From Lineus longissimus (lineage: Eukaryota; Nemertea; Pilidiophora; Heteronemertea; Lineidae): 64,000 nt of DNA. The notes under the pieces were generated by a model. That model searched no databases. It saw nothing but the letters and a program-made list of their open reading frames with translations, and was not told the origin of the DNA. The stretch lies in contig NC_088312.1 in NCBI RefSeq assembly GCF_910592395.1, positions 11,098,001 to 11,162,000 on the forward strand, in the 5' to 3' direction. Shown here piece after piece: positions 34,765-39,179 of the stretch. The number at the start of each line of letters is the position of its first letter. The stretch's first letter is position 1. The translations under genes were made by a program, and so were the position numbers.

Positions 34765-36141
34765 ACGACGGACGCCACGGTATGGGATAAGCTCACCTCT
34801 GCTAAGAGGTGAGCTAACAAAGGAATCTCTACAAACAATTAGGCGTTGGGTCTTACACTTACAGCAAATTTTGTCTGTTTTCGGACAATCCCCACCCCGC
34901 TGGCCTCTGGCGGAAACACTGCCTTTTTAAGCTTTAGATGTCGCCAGAGTCGCCGTGACGCTATTTCTGCTTTCCCTGACCTGCCAGGCGACATTAGGTA
35001 CTACTAGCAATGATGTTACACTAAGTCCACCCCGGCGAAAGTGCTTTCCAGATTGCCGAGATGCCCCCCCCCCCCCCCAACTGAACGAAGCGTTCCAAAT
35101 GGCCGATCCGGATTTTCCATAATGCCGATGAAGATGGCTTCTGCTCTGACTTCTGACTGAGTGCTGGTTTTCATGTCAAATTTTGTCAGAAAAGGAGGAG
35201 AGGTAAGATCAGAATTGATATGTTCATCTGGTACTCACTACTTTCAAGCATCGTTCTGTTCTTGCGTAACTGGAAAATTAGGCCTAACTCAAACGAGTGA
35301 GATCGGCAGTCTGTTTACATGCACCCGACAGTGCATTGCATTACGCGTGCATGTAAACAGACCGCCGATAACACACACTGAACTTATTTGCTTCGTTTAG
35401 ACTGTGACTTCACATATTATTTTCAATATGTTTATCATTCGTCATTCATAACAAGCAGACTTTTATCATATGAAATAACTGACAATATATCATTCATTGA
35501 GGAGTAGTTGTAGCGGACGCAAGCTCAGTTCTTTTCCGTTCGGTACACCACAGTCGTGGAACTCCAATCGTGAATAGAACTCGATTTTGGCGTAGGCACA
35601 CGACAGTTGTGGATACATCATATACCCCACAGCTAGATACACAACAGTCGTGGAAATAACCCCTGCATTGTTTTTATACCCACCTCTCGTACTTGTCTCT
35701 ATTGAATGAAACACCTCGACTTGCAACTGCACTGCTCCTGGCATCCGAAAGAGTGTTGAGCAATCCCTTCAGAAAACTGTTATCACTTTCGTCAGAAGCA
35801 CGGCCCTTGGCTCTGCTGCGAAAAATGTCCTGAAGTCTGCTGCAGGATGTTTTGTCAAAGCCAACAAGTTTTCCTGTGGCTAATCCAGTTTGCTTGTTAG
35901 AGACATATAAATCTAATTCTTGCCACCAGATAGTGTTGCTCGGTTCAACTTCATACGACTCGGGTTTGATCTGGCCAATACGCTTGAAAAACCACTGGTA
36001 CAGATGCTGGGCCTGTGGCGGGTCGGTTTCATCATCAGCACGATCAGTTGCACGATCATACGATATGTGCAGGCTATCTAAATGAGAACGCCTGTATAAG
36101 CTAGCAGAAGAAGGAAATTTGGGACGCCGAGACGCCGCCAT
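2181..36141 (-). CDS. Five-exon gene for a 395-aa PD-(D/E)XK nuclease-like protein
   Basis: Coding exons in transcript order are 35684-36141, 33246-33386, 28283-28403, 19521-19805 and 2181-2363. All four introns are GT-AG with pyrimidine-rich acceptors. The phases join exactly (458, 141, 121, 285 and 183 nt) to give 396 codons with one stop. Residues P220-D221 followed by G239-E240-F241-K242 match the PD-x(n)-(D/E)xK active-site pattern, with the hydrophobic strand LVITV just before the E. A helix-like [10 protein letters not shown] (303-312) and a strand-like [10 protein letters not shown] (326-335) follow, as in restriction-endonuclease-like folds. Between them is a charged insert with RTRKRK and RSKKSK clusters that could be nuclear localisation signals. 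No signal peptide or membrane segment is seen. The start has a good context (G at -3 and +4). The exons and frame are read directly; the fold is inferred from motifs; substrate and role are unknown. About 34 kb of DNA for 1.2 kb of CDS is unusual. Alternative: a non-catalytic relative of the fold. Confidence 0.68.
2745..3030 (+). mobile_element. Decayed HINE core units
   Basis: Two diverged copies of the core signature (TGACCTCTGTGACCCTGA near 2754 and a variant near 2995 with TTGAAAAGTAGGTC) lie about 240 bases apart with no intact ends. Confidence 0.4.
3047..3400 (+). mobile_element. Truncated HINE family A joined to a tRNA-like SINE piece
   Basis: The 5' end is complete (ATGAAACGGCCAGGGGCC, CATTGT, ACTCAACGTAG), followed by part of a core. 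At about 3266-3330 this runs into a tRNA-like segment whose minus strand reads GTGAGTTCAAATCCCGGTC, a B-box/T-arm sequence. The same join of HINE sequence with this segment recurs near 22430 and 18124. Confidence 0.5.
3402..3440 (+). mobile_element. HINE family C 5' end
   Basis: AACAAGAGGCCCACGGGCCT then GGTGCTCAGCTG is the palindromic 5' terminus of family C. The extent downstream is unclear, and no matching 3' hairpin is seen before 4060. Confidence 0.45.
4060..4740 (+). mobile_element. 5'-truncated LINE, C-terminal region and 3' tail
   Basis: A broken frame reads a C-terminal segment typical of non-LTR retrotransposon polyproteins: [20 protein letters not shown], a stop or frame break at about 4316, then [20 protein letters not shown] and VCPKY, a CCHC-like zinc knuckle. 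The 3' part is T-rich non-coding sequence. No reverse transcriptase core remains, so it is dead. Confidence 0.6.
4781..5630 (-). mobile_element. HINE family C, minus orientation
   Basis: At its left end on the plus strand it shows the terminal hairpin (TTAGCTCAGCTGACAAAGTC then AGCGGAGCT) followed by a CCTTCCACC-type degenerate microsatellite. The rest is the inverted counterpart of 12737-13595, including the ATTTATATCACCAGTTGGCG segment. Confidence 0.62.
8092..8136 (-). mobile_element. HINE family C 5' end, minus orientation
   Basis: CAGCTGAGCGCCAGGCCCTT then GGGCCTCTTGTT is the reverse complement of the family C 5' terminus. The body to its left is not recognisable. Confidence 0.45.
8747..9679 (+). 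mobile_element. Non-autonomous TIR element, copy 1 (933 bp, 9-bp target duplication)
   Basis: Ends CAAGGAGGATACCGCGGTGA and TCACCGCGGTATCCTCCTTG are perfect inverted repeats of about 25 bases that continue through TGACGTCA. ATTGATTTC is duplicated at 8738-8746 and 9680-9688. A second copy lies inverted at 15956-16895. It encodes no transposase. An 86-codon open frame (9304-9564) is kept in both copies. A 9-bp duplication suggests a Mutator- or hAT-related source, but the termini fit neither well. Confidence 0.8.
10173..11300 (+). mobile_element. HINE family B, full length, copy 1
   Basis: The 5' end is ATGAAATGGCCAGGGCCATT then GTGCTCACCTC. Three core units have TGACCT-type motifs near 10315, 10628 and 10929. 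A (GAC)n tract lies near 11207-11245, and the 3' hairpin is AGCTCACCTCT-GCTA-AGAGGTGAGCT. It is nearly identical to 33645-34818 apart from microsatellite length, indicating recent spread. Confidence 0.72.
11942..12069. repeat. 64-bp tandem duplication
   Basis: The unit starting ATCGAAATTGGCAGGGAATA occurs at 11942 and again at 12006, with only two differences near the unit end (GAATGTGC versus GATTGTGT). Confidence 0.8.
12737..13595 (+). mobile_element. HINE family C, plus orientation
   Basis: The inverted counterpart of 4781-5630. It ends with TACGGTTACAAAATGCCCAA, a short GGAT/GGAAGGAT tract, and the hairpin AGCTCAGCTGA-CTTAAG-TCAGCTGAGCT then AAAAA. Confidence 0.62.
13612..14461 (+). mobile_element. 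HINE family C with both ends and an internal tRNA-like SINE
   Basis: The 5' AGAGGCCCAAGGGCCTGGCG then CTCAGCTGA begins 16 bases after the previous element ends. A core motif (TGACCTTGAAAAGAAGGTCA) lies near 13769. At about 13990-14040 the minus strand carries a T-arm-like GTGGGTTCCAATCCCAC. The 3' hairpin ends at 14461. Confidence 0.58.
14498..15610 (+). mobile_element. 5'-truncated LINE: C-terminal part of a non-LTR reverse transcriptase
   Basis: An intact frame to the stop at 15448 reads [19 protein letters not shown] and [15 protein letters not shown], the thumb/connection region after the RT core, then FFGQLARMP and a zinc-knuckle-like CNRCTQC with HFFCGC. This is typical of the C-terminus of CR1/L2/I-type LINE ORF2. 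The catalytic YXDD region is missing, so the copy is inactive. The tail ends in an AATAAA and (TA)n at about 15594-15611. The uninterrupted frame suggests a young insertion. Confidence 0.75.
15956..16895 (-). mobile_element. Non-autonomous TIR element, copy 2, nested in a HINE core
   Basis: The reverse complement of 8747-9679, with high identity along its length. Its left end on the plus strand is CAAGGAGGATACCGCGGTGA. The right end reads CCGCTGTATCCTTGG, so part of that terminus differs. It sits between CTAGG and AGAACCTACC of a HINE core. No clean 9-bp duplication is visible; GTATCCTTG occurs near both ends but coincides with HINE sequence. Confidence 0.75.
17133..18024 (+). repeat. 302-bp tandem core array of a HINE
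   Basis: The motif TGACCTCTGTGACCTTGAAA starts at 17133, 17435 and 17737, a period of 302 bases. The first two units are almost identical (for example TTTTATCG versus TTTTATTG), implying recent unequal crossing-over or replication slippage. Other HINEs here have one to four more diverged units. Confidence 0.85.
18124..18192 (-). mobile_element. tRNA-like SINE fragment between two HINEs
   Basis: The minus strand reads GTGAGTTCAAATCCTAGTC within a segment almost identical to 3266-3330 and 22433-22490. It lies directly between the 3' end of one HINE and the start of the next. Confidence 0.5.
18193..18570 (+). mobile_element. HINE family A, one core unit, 3' end complete
   Basis: It starts ATGAAACGGCC and then passes directly into AATTTACGCTATTTGACCTC, so the leader is deleted. 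It ends with a GAC-rich tract and CTCCCCTACGGTGAGCC. Confidence 0.6.
19521..19805 (-). CDS. Exon 4 of the PD-(D/E)XK-like gene (ExK lysine, charged insert, helix and strand)
   Basis: The acceptor is CTTTTCCTTTCAG and the best-fitting donor is CAATG|GTACAG. The exon is 285 nt in phase 0 (residues 241-335). It opens FKPGQ, supplying the candidate catalytic lysine K242. An acidic and basic low-complexity insert (about residues 245-292) follows, then a conserved-looking helix and strand. Read past this donor, the same frame meets a stop at about 19491. The donor was chosen because it restores phase with the terminal exon and joins two segments that look contiguous in a nuclease core; it is the weakest splice site of the model. 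Confidence 0.62.
19866..20150 (+). repeat. Minisatellite built on a HINE 5' end, about five units of 45-60 bp
   Basis: It begins with ATGGTCCAGGGACCATACGC, a family D 5' palindrome, and then repeats a unit of GTGCTCACC(T/C)GTG(G/A)ACCC plus TGTAAATGTAATGCTGATTA near 19939, 19986, 20047 and 20098. Each unit keeps the HINE sub-terminal GCTCACC. Confidence 0.7.
20990..21440 (+). repeat. Degenerate tandem repeat, three units of about 130-145 bp
   Basis: The phrase (C/G)C(T/C)CTTTCGTTAGGGGTGAA and variants occurs near 21022, 21150 and 21293. Each copy is followed by a CATCTACCTACCT-type segment and CCACTGTCAAATATCGGGTA. Confidence 0.6.
21479..21578. other. Assembly gap of 100 N
   Basis: An exact run of 100 N, a usual placeholder for a gap of unknown length. 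It lies in intron 3 of the minus-strand gene. Confidence 0.99.
21634..21797 (+). mobile_element. pogo/Tigger-like MITE, 3' end decayed
   Basis: It starts after TA with CAGTAGAACCTCTCTATTTT. The internal order of GTCCTTAATAGAGA-type blocks is the same as in the complete copies at 41269 and 61202. The right terminal repeat is lost. Confidence 0.55.
21956..22000 (+). mobile_element. HINE family D 5' end
   Basis: ATGAAATGGTCGTGGACCAT then GTGCTCACG; the body downstream is not recognised. Confidence 0.4.
22292..22880 (+). mobile_element. HINE family A with internal tRNA-like SINE, 3' truncated
   Basis: The 5' end is ATGAAATGGCCAGGGGCCAT then GTGCTCACTGTAG. A tRNA-like piece at 22433-22490 has GTGAGTTCAAATCCCGGTC on the minus strand. 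One core follows (TGACCTCTGTGAACTTGAAA near 22648) up to the TGACCTAGGGGGTCA segment. No microsatellite or 3' hairpin remains. Confidence 0.55.
23875..24021 (+). repeat. Tandem duplication of about 70 bp
   Basis: CTGCCACTGCCCTCACAGCA and TTTTCAGAGTTGGTCCTTAA are repeated once with small indels starting near 23945. Confidence 0.65.
24068..24105 (+). mobile_element. HINE family C 5' end
   Basis: AACAAGAGGCCCAAGGGCCT then GGCGCTCAGCTGA; the body is not followed further. Confidence 0.45.
25235..25796 (+). mobile_element. HINE family C 3' part with (GGAT)n and terminal hairpin
   Basis: Near-identical to 509-1072 until the microsatellite, which is (GGAT)n here (about 25673-25733) and (GGAC)n there. 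The hairpin is AGCTCGGCTGACTTAGTCAG then CTGAGCTAAAAA. Confidence 0.62.
25797..26357 (+). mobile_element. HINE family A, 3' part, abutting the previous element
   Basis: It starts within a core directly after the family C hairpin. A core motif lies near 26005. The GAC tract is short and eroded, followed by CACTCCCCAACGGTGAGCC. Confidence 0.55.
26613..28062 (+). mobile_element. HINE family A, full length, long (GAC)n
   Basis: The 5' end is ATGAAACGGCCAGGGGCCAT then GTGCTCACCGTA. Core motifs lie near 27064, 27367 and 27668, plus a partial leading core. An uninterrupted (GAC)n tract runs about 27946-28020. The 3' end is CTCCCCTTACGGTGAGCC. The long pure microsatellite suggests a young or slipping copy. 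Confidence 0.7.
28283..28403 (-). CDS. Exon 3 of the PD-(D/E)XK-like gene, carrying the PD and E residues
   Basis: The acceptor is CTTTCTTCAG and the donor GGCGAG|GTATGT. The 121 nt bring the CDS back to phase 0 and encode residues 200-240. The stretch [15 protein letters not shown], followed by FLVITVGE, holds the candidate catalytic D221 and E240. The next exon supplies F241 and K242, so the E-x-K triad is split across a phase-0 intron. The exon sits in unique sequence between a HINE ending near 28062 and one starting near 28704. Confidence 0.74.
28704..29110 (+). mobile_element. HINE family A 5' part, cut by the next element
   Basis: AAACGACCAGGGGCCATTGT then GCTCACCGTA opens it. The leader resembles that of 1827-2150 (CAAGTAATACTG and TGGTGG). 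It stops inside the core after AAGTAGGTCAAAA, where a family D element begins. Confidence 0.55.
29113..30036 (+). mobile_element. HINE with family D 5' end and family B 3' end
   Basis: The 5' end is AATGGTCCAGGGACCATGTG then CTCACC. Internal repeats are built on TTTTCAAGATGGCCGCCTGG and occur about three times. The last core and 3' hairpin (AGCTCACCTCT-TTTG-AGAGGTGAGCT) are of family B type, pointing to module exchange between families. Confidence 0.6.
30039..31080 (+). mobile_element. HINE, another 5' variant, 3' end not found
   Basis: It starts AATGAAATGTCCTTGGGACA then TTGTGCTCACCTG two bases after the previous hairpin. Core-like motifs lie near 30371 and 30637, with GTGCCACCTGCGGTGAAATT twice. 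The sequence from about 30690 to 31080 is not clearly part of it. Confidence 0.45.
31100..33164 (+). mobile_element. HINE family A, interrupted at a T|T site by another element
   Basis: Core motifs lie near 31313 and 31615. The third core is split at 31723/32907 by a 1183-bp insertion. The 3' end has a short GACGACGG tract and CTCCCCTACGGTGAGCC. The 5' palindrome is missing. Confidence 0.6.
31724..32906 (+). mobile_element. Helitron/Helentron-like element inserted in a HINE core
   Basis: It lies exactly between the two T of the HINE phrase GTCAT|TAATAAGCGAG with no duplication. Near the 5' end is a palindrome AATTAGC-TTGTCA-GCTAATT (31731-31750). Near the 3' end is a (GA)n tract (32826-32847), a doubled GACCGCCCATTCTGAT, and a terminal hairpin AAGACCGCCC / GGGGCGGTCTT that reaches the junction. 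No coding capacity is seen. Confidence 0.6.
33246..33386 (-). CDS. Exon 2 of the PD-(D/E)XK-like gene
   Basis: The acceptor is a T-rich tract ending TTTTTTCAG and the donor is ATAAG|GTAAGC. The 141 nt are open only in the frame that continues exon 1, giving residues 153-199, a largely helical segment ([17 protein letters not shown], later [18 protein letters not shown]). A helix carrying an acidic residue (candidate E189) ahead of the PD motif is common in this nuclease fold. The exon lies in an island of unique sequence between two HINE elements, just upstream on the plus strand of the HINE that begins at 33645. Confidence 0.72.
33645..34818 (+). mobile_element. HINE family B, full length, copy 2
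   Basis: Matches 10173-11300 almost base for base (for example AAATGGCAAATT versus AAATGGCCAATT). It carries a longer (GAC)n tract (about 34675-34765) and the same hairpin AGCTCACCTCT-GCTA-AGAGGTGAGCT. It lies in intron 1 of the minus-strand gene. Confidence 0.75.
34819..35683. other. Intron 1 remainder of the PD-(D/E)XK-like gene, including a hairpin
   Basis: A 16-bp perfect inverted repeat GTCTGTTTACATGCAC / GTGCATGTAAACAGAC lies at 35309-35324 and 35347-35362 with a 22-base loop. A poly-C tract of 16 or so lies near 35063. From 35500 to 35660 a CACAGTCGTGGA-like phrase recurs four times. Confidence 0.5.
35684..36141 (-). CDS. Exon 1 of the PD-(D/E)XK-like gene (N-terminal 152 codons)
   Basis: The open frame starts at ATG 36141 with a good Kozak context and runs to a donor GAGAG|GTGGGT, leaving two bases of a serine codon that exon 2 completes. 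The product begins [16 protein letters not shown], then a polar stretch, then an aromatic-rich ordered segment near residues 45-80 ([12 protein letters not shown], later [10 protein letters not shown]), then a polar tail. I do not recognise this region as a named domain; it is probably a family-specific N-terminal lobe. If the donor were ignored the frame would run three more codons to a stop at 35674. The matching phase of exon 2 argues for splicing. Confidence 0.7.
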
Positions 36142-38409
36142 TGCAATGATGTACAGTCGATGATGATCAAGTCATGGATCCGGATGTCGACACAACAGGG
36201 ATTTTTAGCAACCTCGTCCCCAGGGATTCGCGTGTCATTTTACATTGGGATTTTGCGCACGCCGACCCTGGGTACGAGGTTGTAATTTCGGCACTGTGCG
36301 AGTCAGCGTACGAGCAGGCCCCTGAATGCTAATTAGCGGGATTATCGAGCTAAACAATGGAAGTAGCAAGGGATGATATAAAGAAAGTTATTTTTCCGTG
36401 TTTTAGTAATGGCTGACTGATGTCGGGGAAAGACACAAGGCCTGAACACAGATTGCACCTCTTTTCAAGTCTAGTGGAATCTTAAGCAATACAGGCTATT
36501 TTGTCACACCTGGAGAAGTTACTGCAAAAGACCTTATGCAGCAATCTTATACTTTTTTTGCTGGGGGTCTGAAGAGGGGGGGATGTGTGTGTGAAACACC
36601 GGCACTGAAGGTGTTTACCAAAAGAGAAACATAAAGAAAGTATTTGGAGTATCAGTACATTATATTTTCAACAGCCTCATACATATCATCATACAGTTGA
36701 ATCAGTGAAAGCAGCATCTTTGTGAAAGGTTCAATTTCTATCTTCAATGCTATAAAATTAATCACATACAGAGTCAGAAACCGTAGCATGAAGTAATCCA
36801 GATAATTTCTTACTCCAACACATCTATGTACCCTGAAGAAGAGAAAACTTCTGCAGTCAAATTAATGCTCAAATTTAACAATATAAGTGTACAATGTTCT
36901 CATCCAAGGTTGAGTAATGAGCAACCTGCCAATAGGGGGCCCTGCAGGCAAGTGGACCATGGTTGCAATGAGAGAGCCATTTCCCAGTCAAAGATTATTG
37001 AATATTTCATCCCTTAATTACTCTACATGGGGAAATACCCCCCCCCCCCCCCCCAAAAAAAATGTAGTTTTATTGGTCCTTGATTCTATTTTGATAGGTT
37101 TTAGGGTGAAAATCAACAAAACTTAATTTTAATGGAAAATGCATTGGAAGTGTACCTTTCAGTACTGGTGCTGCCATCTTGATTTTTAGTTCTGCAGGTT
37201 TCTCATTGTATGAACCATCTCAATCTTTCAATTACTTAGTCCATATGGTTTCCCAAACATTTTACAATTCAACACTTCCATATTTTAGTTTTGTGCCTCT
37301 ATCAATCACACATCATCTGGATTTACAGAACAATAAACATACTACAATGTGATAGAAACTACACTCGCATCTTCAGTACCCACAAAAAGAATGTATTTTA
37401 AAGCGAAACATTCTTATCGGACAGTTTATTGGTTTGCATCAAATCTTACTGTGCAAAGGAGTTTAAGCTGCATTATTACACAGTTTGGTAATAGGCCTCA
37501 AGGGCTAAGTACAAAAGCACAAAAGCATTTACAATTTTGAAAATTACATGGGTATACGGAATTACATACTCATGTATCTATGACGTACAGTCCATGTTAA
37601 TATATATGATGAGAAATAACGTTTGCGGGGCATTTAGTGAAAACCGATTTGAATTAGTTTGTCTCCCATGCATCTCAGACAACATATTAGACATAAAAGC
37701 CCACAAGATCTGGGTTACAACTTGCTCCGCGATGGTCCAGTACACATACATGCTACATAGCGGGGTAAAATTTGTCATCATATTTAGAATTTACAAATGT
37801 ATTTACAAAACAAAATGACTCAATTGATCCAACCACTCATTTTGCGCTATCCCCCAAAATTCTCAAAATCCTCCAAGCCCTAATCAGAAAGTCTTCGAGA
37901 ACAATTTGTACTTACTCGACACTTTCAATCTACTCTGGTCCTCTCGCAAGAAAAATGGAGTTTACAGTTCATGACAAAAGGGAATCATGAATAACATCAG
38001 ACAAAGAACACCCGTGTTTTCTTTGAAGAGATTGCCAACCTCTGGGTGGGAATTGGACCGCGCATACACTCCAAACCAACAAGTGTATCACAGTTTTCAA
38101 AAGGGCCACTGTGGGCCCACACATTGTACCGGTTCGGTAAGCAATGGATTAATAACAAAACGTCATTTTGACAGAATATACCTGTACACGTTTTATGCAC
38201 GGTTTGAGGTTTCCTCTCAGTAATCTGAAGAAAAATTTCAGCAGAAAAGAAGAGGATTGCTGACACATTGCTCAATTCCCCTGTTCACTAAAAAAATTCT
38301 TAGGCCTATGAATTTTTCTATGTGACAGCAAAAAGAGAATTCCAGCATTCAGTAAATTAAAATCATTATCAAATCCGAAAATAATGTCTACTTAAGGCGA
38401 AATATCACT
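36142..38409. other. Intergenic region and INCENP 3' UTR
   Basis: Unique AT-rich sequence that must hold the INCENP 3' UTR and the promoter of the minus-strand nuclease-like gene. It has candidate poly(A) signals at 37425 and 37068 and a poly-C run at about 37039-37054. No coding region is supported. Confidence 0.45.
37425..37430 (-). terminator. Candidate polyadenylation signal for INCENP
   Basis: An AATAAA on the minus strand 980 bases past the INCENP stop, in repeat-poor sequence. A second candidate lies at 37068-37073. Neither can be confirmed without transcript data. Confidence 0.3.
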
Positions 38410-39179
38410 TCATTTTGGAGATTTGTACATGGGAGAGTCCCAAACAGCCGAGCTTGTTCGCTTCTTAAAACGGTTTTTCTGTTTGAATCTGTTGAACATG
38501 ACTGTGAGATCAGGCATATCCGAATAACCGAACAAGACATCAATATCTGGTGGGCGATAGTACTGGTTGAGAAGACTGGCCTTCAAACTAGCACCTGAAA
38601 ATGACAAGAAGACGGGTAAGTAAGCACTTAGACAAGAACAGATGCACCACTATCATGAGGAGGTGCTGATAACACAAAAGGCTAGTCCTGCATAGTAGTG
38701 CCACCTATAGGAACAGGCTAGGAAATGATCCCACAATCTAAGGAAATGATCCCACAGAGGCACAATCTTTCAATCACCACAGCAACTCTCTACAACAGTG
38801 TCCCCTATAACACTTCAATGTACAGTGGAACCTCCCTTAGCGGACACCTCTCTATTAAGGACAACCTCTCAATTAAGGACACTAGGTTTGGTCCCAAATT
38901 GGTTGTTTCCATTCAATTTGACCTCTCTAATCAGGACACCTCTCTATTAAGGACAGCACTTGTCAGTCCTGAGGGTGTCCTTAATAAAGAGGATCTACTG
39001 TAATCTTCTTTTCATCAAAATAGACACTGTGACTACACCTCCATGGAAAACACTTACCATTTGCCCACGCAGGGGTTTCCTTCCTTGGCTTATCTTCATC
39101 ATCAGTCGAGTCGTCAGAATTCATGTCCTCAATGTCGTAGTTATCACATCTCTTCTTACCCTGTGGGGTCATTGGGTAG
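38410..39179 (-). CDS. INCENP: INCENP exons 14-15: IN-box, Aurora B binding and activation
   Basis: Exon 14 (39058-39179) opens with the conserved YPMTPQG and carries NSDDSTDDE and PRKETPAWA. Exon 15 (38410-38594) carries LLNQYYRPPDIDVLFG and ends in KKRTSSAVWDSP; the TSS (residues 1077-1079) is the Aurora B substrate that completes kinase activation. All hallmark residues (the W of PAWA, the YY, TSS, W1082) are present. The stop is TGA at 38412-38410. Confidence 0.96.

Noticed and set aside
34675..34765. Poly-arginine or poly-serine open frames at 11206, 18025, 27946 and 34675
   Set aside because: They are translations of the (GAC)n microsatellites of HINE elements and occur on either strand wherever the array is long.
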